Origin: Planctomycetota bacterium
GTDB lineage: Bacteria > Planctomycetota > UBA1135
Length of the DNA: 64,000 bases
NCBI GenBank assembly: GCA_021776925.1
Contig: JAJFFB010000170.1
Coordinates: 42,115-106,114, forward strand
Reading direction: 5' to 3'
The notes beneath the pieces are model-generated. The model made no database searches and was not told where the DNA came from. It was given only the letters and a program-made list of their open reading frames with translations. Below are positions 17,371 to 25,781 of the stretch, piece after piece (position 1 is the first letter of the stretch; each line of letters opens with the position of its first letter). Made by a program: the position numbers and the translations under genes.

Positions 17371-18537
17371 TCAGGCGAAGAGGAGGTTTTCCATGAAGGT
17401 CTCGAGTTGCAACTCGAGGTCCGAGAAACTGGTCATGCGTTCTTCGAACTCGCTGACGAAATAGGGAATCGCCTTGGCCTCCAGGGCGTGGATATAGGCG
17501 ACTTGCTCTTCGAGCCCGGGCTCGCACATCTTCGCTGCAGTAACGATCACCGCCCCGGCGCCGCTGGCGCGCACGCGTTCGATCAGCATGTCCTCTTTCG
17601 GTTTGCGCAGATCGTGCTGCACCGGACTGTAGGAAGAGTCTTCGATGTAGGCGTGGGCCAGATCCTGCAGCGGGTCTTCGCCTTTGGGCACGTCGCCGAG
17701 CAGCCAGCGCAGTCCGATCAGGAAATCGTCGTCGACGACGTAGGTGGCGCGGCCGATCATGCGCACCAGATCGAGCGGCGGTTGTTCGCAGAAGGCCCCT
17801 TCATAGACCACCCGGATGCGGTCTTCGGCCTTGGCGGTGCGCGCTTCGATCAGGGGCAGCACGTACTGCATCAAGGCGTTGTGCTCCTCGCGCGGAATCA
17901 TGCCGGCGACCGCGACCAGCGCGTAGGCGTCTTCGGCGGCGATCTTCCAAGGTTCTTCGCGCTTGATCTGGTAGAGCTTGCGCAACAGGCGGCGGTTCTC
18001 GTTGAAGACGCCGATCGACTGGCGCAGGGATTGTTCGCTGACCTCACTACCGCAAACCTCTTCGATCTGGCGCATGATGCGGTCGTATTCGCCGCGCAGA
18101 TAGGTCACGCTATGGCTTGAATTCGGATTCTGCGGCAGGTACAGAATCTGGCACGGATAGTCGTGGTTGCGCGCCCAGATCGCGCTAAGGTTGCGCGCCG
18201 CGTCGCAGATCGGATGCGACACAAACATGTCCAGTTCGACCTTGCCGCCGAGAGAGAGTTCCAGCGAAGTCTTCAGGATCGAACACAGATAAGAACCGAA
18301 TCGCGAGTCGGACTGGTCAGGTGCCAGCGTCGAGCCGCGCAGTTTCAGCGGCAACATGCCAGCGGCGTGGGCGATCTCTTCAGGGAAGTAGACCTGGAAA
18401 TGGCCGAGGACCTTGCCGCCCTGTTCACGCCAGCGCGCTACGGTCGGATAGTCAGGATCCTCTGTCAGATCGCGGCACTGCAGCAGCACCTCTTCCAGAG
18501 GCTGATCGATCCAAGTATCAAAGACGGGGGTGTTCAT
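17371..18537 (-). CDS. Benzoyl-CoA reductase-type subunit (BzdN/BcrC-like)
   Basis: A 388-residue superfamily partner of the BzdO-like subunit. The family-type VLGHFQVYFPEEIAHAAGMLP opens the core, and three cysteines suited to an Fe-S cluster lie in VSHPICDAARN, YEGAFCEQPPL and TAAKMCEPGLE. In benzoyl-CoA reductase, B and C form the ring-reducing dimer, dearomatising benzoyl-CoA to the dienoyl-CoA at the cost of ATP and ferredoxin electrons. It overlaps the TetR stop by ATGA, so regulator and enzyme share one message. Such enzymes are oxygen-sensitive, implying anaerobic or microaerobic use. Confidence 0.85.
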   Translation of the reverse strand: MNTPVFDTWIDQPLEEVLLQCRDLTEDPDYPTVARWREQGGKVLGHFQVYFPEEIAHAAGMLPLKLRGSTLAPDQSDSRFGSYLCSILKTSLELSLGGKVELDMFVSHPICDAARNLSAIWARNHDYPCQILYLPQNPNSSHSVTYLRGEYDRIMRQIEEVCGSEVSEQSLRQSIGVFNENRRLLRKLYQIKREEPWKIAAEDAYALVAVAGMIPREEHNALMQYVLPLIEARTAKAEDRIRVVYEGAFCEQPPLDLVRMIGRATYVVDDDFLIGLRWLLGDVPKGEDPLQDLAHAYIEDSSYSPVQHDLRKPKEDMLIERVRASGAGAVIVTAAKMCEPGLEEQVAYIHALEAKAIPYFVSEFEERMTSFSDLELQLETFMENLLFA

Positions 18538-19145
18538 GCTTCCTTACCTCGGGTCGGCGCCACCGCGGCGCCTTCGAAAAAGAGCTTGATCAGGTGGTCG
18601 AGTTTTTCCTCGACGGAGGGCATCACGGTATTGGCGTAAGGCACCAGCAGGGTCTCGACCAGGGCGACGTATTCCCACGACAACAGGCGCGGATCCGCGG
18701 CTTTCAATTCGTGGCGCTCCATGCCGACGTTGAGAATGGCCTGCACTTGTCGCGGCAGGGCTTCCTGGTAGGCGCGGATCAGGCCGAGCCGCACGTCGCC
18801 GGCGAAGACGTTGATGTCGCGCCGCACCAGCAGGATGGTGTCGCGCCGCTGCGCAGGCAGGCGCAGGAAGTCGGAGGTCAGCCGGCGTAGGCGCTGGCGG
18901 CAATTGCCTTCGGATTCCACCGCGTCGCGGAACAGCTCGCGCTTTTCGGCCAGGTCGAAGTGCATCATCGCCAGATAGAGCTCTTCCTTGCTGGCGAAGT
19001 GATGGTAGAGCGCGCCCTTGGTGACCTCGGCGGCCGCCGCGATCTGATCCATGGTGACGTCGGCGTAGTTGCGTTCCAGGAAGAGATCGCGGGCCTCGGC
19101 GAGCAGGCGCTCGGCGGTCCGGATCCTGGGAGCAGAGGTTGACAT
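18534..19145 (-). CDS. TetR-family regulator of the reductase operon
   Basis: A 203-residue TetR repressor. The N-terminal DNA-binding domain contains ARDLFLERNYADVTMDQIAAAA and the helix-turn-helix AEVTKGALYHHFASKEELYLAM; the C-terminal half would bind the inducer, perhaps an aromatic acyl-CoA. The ATG at 19145 (MSTSAPRIR) is chosen because the longer ORF would translate through the palindromic operator just upstream. It is the first gene of the operon, so it probably represses itself and the reductase together. MbdR, which controls 3-methylbenzoyl-CoA genes in Azoarcus, is a TetR-family precedent for this role. Confidence 0.88.
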   Translation of the reverse strand: MSTSAPRIRTAERLLAEARDLFLERNYADVTMDQIAAAAEVTKGALYHHFASKEELYLAMMHFDLAEKRELFRDAVESEGNCRQRLRRLTSDFLRLPAQRRDTILLVRRDINVFAGDVRLGLIRAYQEALPRQVQAILNVGMERHELKAADPRLLSWEYVALVETLLVPYANTVMPSVEEKLDHLIKLFFEGAAVAPTRGKEA

Positions 19146-19150
19146 CAATC

Positions 19151-19201
19151 CATACCGACTGGTCGGTATGTCCACCATAACCCATCAGAGCGCCACGTCA
19201 A
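19151..19201 (-). promoter_or_regulatory. Promoter and palindromic operator of the reductase operon
   Basis: On the minus strand, TTGACG (19201-19196) and TATGGT (19179-19174) are separated by 16 bp, a good sigma-70-type promoter. Directly downstream, 19151-19170 is the perfect palindrome CATACCGACTGGTCGGTATG (9-bp arms, 2-bp centre), ending 5 bp before the TetR start codon. A repressor bound there would block initiation or promoter clearance, giving autoregulation. Confidence 0.8.
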
Positions 19202-19262
19202 GGGCCTCCACAACCCCAATTAATTGTTTACGAAGCCCTGAACCCTGCTGGCGGGGCCTGCG

Positions 19263-20978
19263 TCAACCGCGGACCGCCGGCCACGCGAGGCGTAGCAGAT
19301 TGGTGGTCGTGGCCCTGCTCTCGTAGGCCAGCCAGCGTTGGCCCAAAGCCCTTAAATTGCGAAATCCAGGCTGCCACACCCATTTGAGCACCGGGCGGAA
19401 CGGCCCGCGCAGGATCGACTTTTCAATCGGACGACGCAGCGTGGTGTTATGAACGACGCCGGACCCGGATTGGATGTCTTCTGGCGGATGTCCGGGGTAG
19501 GCGCCCCAGCTGGTCTGGCCCATTCCAAAAATCAGGCCGGCCCAGACGTTGACCCCGATTCCGCCGTAACGCAAGCCATCCAATGCCTGCTCCAGCGCCG
19601 GCCGCGGCGTGTGGGGGGGGGCGATCACGGTGCACGACAAAGTGCCGTGCACATGGACGTTGACCGCCGCGGTGGCCGCGGGCAGGAAGTCTTCAGGGTG
19701 GCGGCAGTCCAGGGAGGTCTCGGCGACCACTCCGCAGAAAGCTTCGACCGTGCACGCCATTTCGCCTTGCATGCAAGGCACGTCGGGGATCAAGGTCCAG
19801 GGAAGTTCGGCGTCGACGGACAGCTTTTCGGCCTGAGGGTAGTGGTCGACGAAGGACTGCCAGCGCTGCTGCGCACCGGGGTACCACGGTGCCCGCGCCG
19901 GCGTGGCCGCCAGGGCCTCGCGGAAGCAGTCCATGAACTCTTCGCGCTGCGGCCAGCCGCGCGCGGTCACCACCAGCTTGACCGCATTGCAATTGAAGGA
20001 ACCATTGTGTGCAACCATTCCAGCCAGATTGCGAGCCTGGCGGCGCAGGTCGCGGCGCCCCCAGCGCCCGGGCACGATCAATGCCGGGCTGACCGCGCCG
20101 AGCTCCGCAGTCACCGCCTTGTTAAGAGAGCGCTTGCCAGCTTGTTTGCGCTCGACAATCAGGCGGCCGCGCTCGACGGGGTCGGCCGGGTCGCCGGGAC
20201 GGCCCCAGACCACCGCGTCGTAGGTGGCTTCGCTGCCGGTGATGTGAACGTGAGTCACGCGAGGATCGGCGACCAATTCCGCTCCGGCCGCGGCGTCGCC
20301 ACGTTCAAAGGCGAGAAAACCGCGCTCGACCAGCGGGGCGAACACCTCGTTGAGAGGCTCCACCAGGTAATCATTGACCGGGTTGAGCTTCACCACCGCA
20401 ACGTGGTCAAACAACAGCAGCATGGCGAGGCCATCCAGCGGCGGGATCGAATTGATGTTGCCCGCCCCAAGGACCGCCGCCACTCCCCCGGTGCCGCCGG
20501 TGCGGCCAGCGTCACGATTGTCGCCAACGTCACCAGCATCGCCAGCGTCACCAGGGTCGCCGGCTGGCATGAGGCGGAGTTCGCCTTTCAATCCCGGGAA
20601 CATCAACGCGTCTTTGAATCCTTGCGGAAAGACCGCGACGCGTGAAGACGTGCCATTTTGGGGAACCGGCGCCGACGCAGCATCCACGGGGGAATCGCGC
20701 CCTCGCTTCTCCAGGGTTTCGGCATAGAGCCGCAGATGACGCGCGGTCACCGCTGGCCCACTGATCCACTCTTCGCCGGCGAGCGAGCTGTCCGGATCAA
20801 TCCCCTTGGCCTGACAAGAAAGCCGCACCCATTGCGCGGCGCACCCGCTCAGCCTGGCGAGGCAGGCGCGCAACAGGGCCGCCCGCTCCTTGGGGCCAAG
20901 GCCAACCCATTCCTGGGCCTTGGCCGCCGCCCGATCAACGATCGGGTCGAAGCTCACGGGCGCCGTCGTCAACGACAC
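19263..20978 (-). CDS. Aldehyde dehydrogenase superfamily protein
   Basis: About 571 residues. The ALDH fold is indicated by AAVLGAGNINSIPPLDGLAMLLLFDHVAVVKLNP (cofactor strand and helix), HVHITGSEATYDAV, the general-base region VTAELGAVSPALIV and the candidate catalytic Cys in NGSFNCNAVKL. It is longer than usual (about 480-500 residues), with a low-complexity GDPGDAGDAGDVGD insert from a 9-bp repeat and an unusual C-terminal tail. A GTG at 20978 with AAGGAAAG upstream is the preferred start; it overlaps the end of the lipoprotein gene by 44 bp. The substrate is not recognisable, and it is read towards the TetR promoter. Confidence 0.7.
   Translation of the reverse strand: MSLTTAPVSFDPIVDRAAAKAQEWVGLGPKERAALLRACLARLSGCAAQWVRLSCQAKGIDPDSSLAGEEWISGPAVTARHLRLYAETLEKRGRDSPVDAASAPVPQNGTSSRVAVFPQGFKDALMFPGLKGELRLMPAGDPGDAGDAGDVGDNRDAGRTGGTGGVAAVLGAGNINSIPPLDGLAMLLLFDHVAVVKLNPVNDYLVEPLNEVFAPLVERGFLAFERGDAAAGAELVADPRVTHVHITGSEATYDAVVWGRPGDPADPVERGRLIVERKQAGKRSLNKAVTAELGAVSPALIVPGRWGRRDLRRQARNLAGMVAHNGSFNCNAVKLVVTARGWPQREEFMDCFREALAATPARAPWYPGAQQRWQSFVDHYPQAEKLSVDAELPWTLIPDVPCMQGEMACTVEAFCGVVAETSLDCRHPEDFLPAATAAVNVHVHGTLSCTVIAPPHTPRPALEQALDGLRYGGIGVNVWAGLIFGMGQTSWGAYPGHPPEDIQSGSGVVHNTTLRRPIEKSILRGPFRPVLKWVWQPGFRNLRALGQRWLAYESRATTTNLLRLAWPAVRG
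20490..20561. repeat. 9-bp tandem repeat, about eight units
   Basis: Units of 9 bp (AGGGTCGCC, AGCGTCACC, AGCATCGCC, AACGTCACC and degenerate neighbours on the plus strand) encode the Gly-Asp-Ala-type insert of the ALDH-like protein. The period matches the repeat at 8624 and preserves the frame. Confidence 0.8.
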
Positions 20979-21177
20979 CGAAAATGCTTTCCTTGTCGCC
21001 GCCGAGCATGATGTCGTGGTGGCGATAGAGGCTGTGGTCCGGACCAAATTCTTCGTCCTGGACGTTGAGTTCGCCTGCGTTGTGGTGCTCCGCGCCCGTG
21101 CATCCGGCGAGGGCAACGAGAATCAGGAGTCCGAACAGGTACTTCACCGGCTTTTGCAGAGAAGGAGAAAGGGTCAT
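20935..21177 (-). CDS. Small lipoprotein
   Basis: An 80-residue protein with a lipoprotein signal: basic LQKPVKY, hydrophobic LFGLLILVALAG and a lipobox LAGC, so Cys would be lipidated after about 25 residues. The mature part is short, hydrophilic and rich in His, Asp and Glu (EHHNAG, EEFGPDHSLYRHHD). No family recognised. It sits between a membrane protein gene and the ALDH-like gene, overlapping the start of the latter. Confidence 0.6.
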   Translation of the reverse strand: MTLSPSLQKPVKYLFGLLILVALAGCTGAEHHNAGELNVQDEEFGPDHSLYRHHDIMLGGDKESIFGVVDDGARELRPDR

Positions 21178-21238
21178 GACCGCCCAAGTCTACACATCCC
21201 GCCCCCCCGCGAGAGACCCTTTGCCGCAGACTCCGGCT

Positions 21239-21691
21239 TCAGCGCACCGTGCCGCCGACTGCTCCTTGGATGCGCTGAATTTCGCGGTCGATGCGGATCA
21301 CAGCGGCTTCGTTGTCGGCATAATCGCCGCGCAGCGATCGCAGTTCCTCAAGAGCCGGCAACAAGGCTTTGGCGAGATCTTCTTTCTCGCGGCGGAAATG
21401 GAGCGGATCGCCGCCCTCCTCCTCGTGCCAGCGGTACAGCTCGATCGCCCGCTCCACCCCGGAGTTGGCGACCGGCAGGGCCCGCAACCAGCGCTCGTCG
21501 GCCTGCCAGATCAGTTCCGCGGGCAGCATCGGGCCCACCTCGACGGGTTGCGCGACCTCGGCCGGAGCACCGTCGACCACTACTGGAACGGGCTGATTGG
21601 CCGGGTCGGCCCGGTCGGCCCGTTCCAGGTAGAACCAATAGGAGACGCACGCGGCGAGGCCGAGCACCAAGATCTGGATCAGGCGAAGCAT
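21239..21691 (-). CDS. Membrane-anchored protein, paralogue of 22527-23060
   Basis: A 150-residue protein with an N-terminal membrane helix (LIQILVLGLAACVSYWFYL), a variable linker and a helical C-terminal domain. The domain shares a pattern with the protein at 22527-23060: AD.RW..AL, a GGDP...R motif, L..LR.D and V..IDR.I...G. Function unknown. Its ATG lies inside the end of the TIM-barrel gene (13 bp overlap), so the block is co-transcribed. Confidence 0.65.
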   Translation of the reverse strand: MLRLIQILVLGLAACVSYWFYLERADRADPANQPVPVVVDGAPAEVAQPVEVGPMLPAELIWQADERWLRALPVANSGVERAIELYRWHEEEGGDPLHFRREKEDLAKALLPALEELRSLRGDYADNEAAVIRIDREIQRIQGAVGGTVR

Positions 21692-22515
21692 GGGATACCT
21701 AGGGAGCGTGCGAACTGGATCGAGGCTGGACCCAGCTGATGGAAACGGTGGGAATCTCGGCTCAGCTCGAAGCAGGCCGGCAACTCGGCGGGCAGCTCCG
21801 CTATCACCGCAGACAGCGAGGGCCAGTCGACTTCTCCTTCGCCGGGAGCCAGGTGATGATGCTCGCCGCGGCGCATGTCGTCGAGCTGGAGATTGACCAG
21901 CGCCGCAGCGAACTGGCTGAGGAGTGACGCTGGATCGCCCTCTTGATTGGCCAGGATATGGCCCACGTCGAGGGTCAGCGCCACGGCAGGGCCGACGCGA
22001 TCACGCAGGTCGCTCCAAGAATCGAGCGTGTTGATCAGGTGGCCGGGTTCGGGCTCAAGGCCGAGGGCGACGCCGCGCGCCGAGGCGATGGGACCAAGAT
22101 GCTCGAAGGCGGCCTGCAATCTACCCAGCGCCGCGGCCTGATCCTGATCACCGGGCAGCGTGCCGCTCCAGAAGGAGAGCACCGGTGAGCCCAGCCGGTC
22201 ACACCAGTCCAGCATGCGCTCGAGGAAATCCAGGCGCACCCGGTGACTGGAATCGGCCTCGAGCAGATTCGGACGGTGCTTGCGCCGCGGATCGAGCACG
22301 TAACGCGCACCCGTCTCGACCACCACGTGCAGGTCAAGCTCACGGCACCGCGCCCCGACCCGGTCGAGCTCATCCGGATCGGTTTCGGCAGGGTCAAGAC
22401 AACCGACATCGGGAGTGATCGCCACCGCGCGGTAGCCAAGCTCTGCCAGCCACGCCAAGGCGTCGTCCAGACGGTGGCTACGAAAGCCGTTTGAGTTGTA
22501 ACCCAGGCGCACCAT
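21679..22515 (-). CDS. Sugar phosphate isomerase/epimerase-like TIM barrel
   Basis: A 278-residue protein of the AP-endonuclease-2/xylose-isomerase-like TIM-barrel family. Supporting features are the N-terminal LGYNSNGFRSHRLDDALAWLAELGY, HVVVETGARYVLDP, a metal-site-type GVALGLEPEPGHLINT, LTLDVGHI and NLQLDDMRRGEHHHLAPGEGEVDW, all typical of divalent-metal isomerases and epimerases. The EboE-type proteins of the ebo cluster look similar, but other ebo genes are absent. It sits between two paralogous membrane proteins. The substrate cannot be told from sequence. Confidence 0.75.
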   Translation of the reverse strand: MVRLGYNSNGFRSHRLDDALAWLAELGYRAVAITPDVGCLDPAETDPDELDRVGARCRELDLHVVVETGARYVLDPRRKHRPNLLEADSSHRVRLDFLERMLDWCDRLGSPVLSFWSGTLPGDQDQAAALGRLQAAFEHLGPIASARGVALGLEPEPGHLINTLDSWSDLRDRVGPAVALTLDVGHILANQEGDPASLLSQFAAALVNLQLDDMRRGEHHHLAPGEGEVDWPSLSAVIAELPAELPACFELSRDSHRFHQLGPASIQFARSLGIPCFA

Positions 22516-22526
22516 GAAGCGGACTC

Positions 22527-23060
22527 CTACTTCTTGTTGCGCGGCGTTTTGCCTTCGAAGTGAGCAATCCAGCGATCGATCTCGCCGACGGCCACGGCGT
22601 CGCCCTGGAAATCGGCGCGCAACTGCTTCAGCTGGGTCACCGCCTGAGTCACCTTCTTGGCCGCTTCGGCAATCTGGTTGCGATAGTAGAAAGGGTCTCC
22701 GCCCTGCTTGATGCGGAATTCTTCGGCGGCCTCGGCTTGCGCGATTCCTGCCTTGCCGAGTCCGAGCGCCGCAGCCCAGCGGGCATCGGCTTCCCAGGCC
22801 TTGGTCGATGAGATCGGGGGCGCCGTGCCAGCTTCGCCCTGGTTCCCCTTCTCGGCGTTCGCTCCAGAGGCTGAACCCACGGAGTCGCCCGAGGTGGGGT
22901 CGACCACCGCCGGGTTTTCGGCTGACGCCCCGCCAGAACCTGGTTCATCGCCGGATTCCGCGCCCTGGCCCAGGGAGGTGAACAGCCACAGAGCCAGAAC
23001 CGCGCCCGCAGCCAAACTGCCAGCGAAGGTGCCACGATCAACCCAGGGAGATTTTTCCAT
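22527..23060 (-). CDS. Membrane-anchored protein, paralogue of 21239-21691
   Basis: A 177-residue protein with a membrane helix near residues 12-30 (FAGSLAAGAVLALWLFTSLG), a Ser/Gly/Glu-rich linker of about 55 residues and a C-terminal helical domain matching the protein two genes downstream (ADARWAAAL, KQGGDPFYYRNQIAEAAKK, LKQLRADFQGDA, IDRWIAHFEG). No named family is recognised. The domain is probably periplasmic on a flexible tether. Confidence 0.65.
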   Translation of the reverse strand: MEKSPWVDRGTFAGSLAAGAVLALWLFTSLGQGAESGDEPGSGGASAENPAVVDPTSGDSVGSASGANAEKGNQGEAGTAPPISSTKAWEADARWAAALGLGKAGIAQAEAAEEFRIKQGGDPFYYRNQIAEAAKKVTQAVTQLKQLRADFQGDAVAVGEIDRWIAHFEGKTPRNKK

Positions 23061-23074
23061 CAGAATCAGGCCTG

Positions 23075-24451
23075 TCAGGACTCTGGAACCAGGATAGCGG
23101 CAAAACCCCCGGAGCGCAGACCGTCGGGTTCAAAGGTCCGCTGTTCCTCGATGCGGTAATTCGCTTGACGCGCGAAGCGGGCAGTCATGTCCTGGTTCTC
23201 TTCGGGCTCGAGGGAACAGGTGGTCCACAGCACCCTGGGCCGACAGCCCTGTTTGAGCAATTCCTTGATCAGACGCTTGCGGATCAGATTCTGCTGCGTG
23301 GTGGCCCGGTGCACCTCGTCGGCTCGAAAGCGCGAGCGGGCTTCGAGACGCTTGTGCAGTACGCCCGTATTAGTGCACGGAACGTCGAGCACCACCAGGT
23401 CGAACGGCCCCTCCGGCAATCCGCTGCCATCTTCTGCCAACAGGTGGGTGCGCAGTTCATGGCCCAGGCGCTCGGCTTCGGGCTGGATCTGGGCCAGACG
23501 CTGCGCGGACACGTCGCAGGCCACGATTTCAGCCTGGCCCGCGGTCAATTCAGCGAGGGCAAAGGACTTGCCGCCGGGTGCGGCGCACAGATCGAGGATG
23601 CGCTCTCCGGCAAGCGGCTGCGCCAGCTCCACACTTTCGAGGGACGTGCGGTCCTGAACTGCCCACTGCCCCTGTTGGAAACCGGGCAACTGATCCAGGC
23701 TACGCCCGGGACGGACCAGCCGCAGCAGACGTGGATGGTCGCAGTCATGCACCTCCAGGCCCTCGGCCTGGAATAACTTCAGCAGCTCATCTTTGCTGGT
23801 GCGAGCGAGTTGGACCCTTAGCCAGATTGGAGGAATCTGGTTCAACGAGTGCATGCGCGCCAAGGCCGTTTCTTCGCCGACTTGATCAAACCAGCGCCGC
23901 ACCAAGGGGGGTGGGAAGGCAAGTTCGATCGCCCAGTGCCCGACCGGGCGAATCGCCGGGTCGTGGAAAAGCGGCCGATCAAAAAACCAGGAGCGCCGCC
24001 CCACCACCAGGCGCTTGCGCGAGAAGGCCTCTTGCATCGGCTGCTCGGCTTGAGCGGCCTTGGTCAACGCGCGCAGCACAGCATTGGCGAAACCCAACCG
24101 CTCGCGCAACAACGGGCGCGCGGCCTGCAGCGTGGAATGCACGGCAGCGTGGGGCGGCACATTGGAGAGGAAGAAAAGCTGCAGCACCCCGAGGCGCAAG
24201 GTCCAGGTCAGCGCGTCGTCTTGAACGCGGCGGCTGCAATACGGCTGGTAGATCGCGTCGAGACGCGGGGCCCAGCGCAATGCCCCGGCCAACAGCTGAC
24301 GGGCGAGGCTGCGGTCTCGGTCCGGCAGGCCCGCGCGCTGCGCGTACTCACCAAATTGGCGGGTGGGGTAGTCGCTGCGGCTGAGGAGCAGATCGAGCAC
24401 CACCCGGCGCAGGTCGGGAGTCTTGGGTTCGGCGGTGGTCTGGTCGTTCAC
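23075..24451 (-). CDS. rsmB: 16S rRNA (cytosine-967-C5) methyltransferase
   Basis: RsmB methylates C967 of 16S rRNA. The N-terminal NusB-like domain (residues about 10-150: RRVVLDLLLSRSDYPTRQFGEYAQRAG, SLARQLLAGALRW, LGVLQLFFLSNVPPHAAVHSTLQ) is followed by the SAM-dependent domain with DLCAAPGGKSFALAEL, the motif IV LDVPCTNTGVLHKR and the catalytic TTCSLEPEEN. The GTG at 24451 overlaps the fmt stop as GTGA; the ORF-track extension of 107 residues is an fmt shadow. At 458 residues it is normal, and the fmt-rsmB order is widespread. Confidence 0.95.
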   Translation of the reverse strand: MNDQTTAEPKTPDLRRVVLDLLLSRSDYPTRQFGEYAQRAGLPDRDRSLARQLLAGALRWAPRLDAIYQPYCSRRVQDDALTWTLRLGVLQLFFLSNVPPHAAVHSTLQAARPLLRERLGFANAVLRALTKAAQAEQPMQEAFSRKRLVVGRRSWFFDRPLFHDPAIRPVGHWAIELAFPPPLVRRWFDQVGEETALARMHSLNQIPPIWLRVQLARTSKDELLKLFQAEGLEVHDCDHPRLLRLVRPGRSLDQLPGFQQGQWAVQDRTSLESVELAQPLAGERILDLCAAPGGKSFALAELTAGQAEIVACDVSAQRLAQIQPEAERLGHELRTHLLAEDGSGLPEGPFDLVVLDVPCTNTGVLHKRLEARSRFRADEVHRATTQQNLIRKRLIKELLKQGCRPRVLWTTCSLEPEENQDMTARFARQANYRIEEQRTFEPDGLRSGGFAAILVPES

Positions 24452-25401
24452 TGCAGTCGGTCCCCGACCTTGAGAGAAAAGCCATGCAGAAAATCGGCGC
24501 TGGACAAAGCTGCCTTGCCCGGGCGCTGGAGTTGATCGATGCGATAAACGCCCTCGGCACAGGCAACCACAATACCCCGGTCCTGGCAAAGCACGGTGCC
24601 CGGAGCCTGGCAGTGCTCGGAACCCAGGGTCGAAGAGGATTCGGCCAGGGCGAGGCCATCGAGCAACCGCACCTCTCCCCCCCCAGGCAGCTGCGCCTGC
24701 GCCCAGGGCCAGCCGGCGTAGGCGCGCACCTGGCGGTCGATCTGGGCGGCAGTTTGATTCCAATCCACGCATCCATCTTGACGACGCAGCTTGCGGCAGA
24801 AAGTGACTTCACTTTCATCCTGTTCTTTGCCAGCCGGGAGCGGTCCGTCGCCCACCTTTTGCAGAAAGTCGGTCAACAGCTCGGCACCACACTCGGCGAG
24901 TTGTCCGAAGAGCTCGTCGGCGCGCACGCGCGCAGATAAAGGAAGGCGTTTTTCGGCCAGCACCGCGCCGGCATCCAGTTCCAGGACCATGCGCTGCAGA
25001 CACACCCCGCTCACCTCGTCGCCCGCCAGGATGGCCGCCTGCACCGGACTGGCCCCGCGCCAGCGCGGCAACAGCGAGCCGTGCAGATTGATGCACCCCT
25101 GTTGCGGCAGGTCGAGCAGCGACTGCACCAGAATCTGTCCGTAGCTGACCACCAGACCGAGATCGGGCTCGAATGCCTGTAACTCTCGCCGGAACGCAGC
25201 GTCTTTTGCACTGGAGGGACGAAGTTGCGGGATGCCCGCTGCTTCCGCCAGCCGCACCAATGGGTTTTCCGCCACCTTCCGTCCCCGCCCTGCCCGCCTT
25301 GGCGGTGCAGTCACCAGCACCACGGGCGCGGTCCCCCGCTCCAACAAGAGTTGGAAGGGCCGCAAGGCAAAGGGCGGAGAGCCAAGAAAAGCCAGTCGCA
25401 T
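24448..25401 (-). CDS. fmt: Methionyl-tRNA formyltransferase
   Basis: Fmt transfers a formyl group from 10-formyl-THF to initiator Met-tRNA. The start MRLAFLGSPPFALRPFQLLL and the signature region CINLHGSLLPRWRGASPVQAAILAGDEVSGV identify it; VSYGQILVQSLLDLP is also typical. The C-terminal OB-like domain has RQVRAYAGWPWAQAQLPGG. The ATG at 25401 is chosen over an upstream one 21 bp away as the family start. At 317 residues it is full length. It overlaps rsmB by 4 bp and follows trxA by 53 bp. Confidence 0.95.
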   Translation of the reverse strand: MRLAFLGSPPFALRPFQLLLERGTAPVVLVTAPPRRAGRGRKVAENPLVRLAEAAGIPQLRPSSAKDAAFRRELQAFEPDLGLVVSYGQILVQSLLDLPQQGCINLHGSLLPRWRGASPVQAAILAGDEVSGVCLQRMVLELDAGAVLAEKRLPLSARVRADELFGQLAECGAELLTDFLQKVGDGPLPAGKEQDESEVTFCRKLRRQDGCVDWNQTAAQIDRQVRAYAGWPWAQAQLPGGGEVRLLDGLALAESSSTLGSEHCQAPGTVLCQDRGIVVACAEGVYRIDQLQRPGKAALSSADFLHGFSLKVGDRLQ

Positions 25402-25454
25402 GGCAGCGGATTCCAGCTCCAAATGGGCTCAGAACGCGAGTGGCCCCAGTACCT

Positions 25455-25778
25455 CTAAAGGTGGGGCGAGACCAAGGCCTTCAAATCATCAAAACTCATG
25501 TGGCCCATGCGCCGGCCGACTTCTTCGCCGCCCTTGAAGACCACAAAGGCAGGAATCGCCATGATGCCGTAGTTGGTCGCGATGCCAGGGTCGTCCTGGG
25601 TGTTGTGCTTCACAACCTTGATCTGGTCGGCCAGTTCTTCCGACAGCTGGTCCACGGCAGGTGCCATGGCCCGGCAGGGCCCACACCAGGGGGCCCAGAA
25701 ATCCACCAGAACGGGCTTGTCCGATTCCAGGACTTCGGCCTGAAAGGTATCGTCGTTGACTTCGAGTGCGTTAGACAT
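25455..25778 (-). CDS. trxA: Thioredoxin
   Basis: A 107-residue cytosolic thioredoxin. The redox site is FWAPWCGPCRAMAP and the cis-Pro loop is IMAIPAFVVFKGGEEV; no signal peptide is present. It reduces protein disulfides using thioredoxin reductase, which is not in the window. It is followed by fmt-rsmB and starts 3 bp after scpA, as part of a long minus-strand housekeeping run. Confidence 0.96.
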   Translation of the reverse strand: MSNALEVNDDTFQAEVLESDKPVLVDFWAPWCGPCRAMAPAVDQLSEELADQIKVVKHNTQDDPGIATNYGIMAIPAFVVFKGGEEVGRRMGHMSFDDLKALVSPHL

Positions 25779-25781
25779 GGT

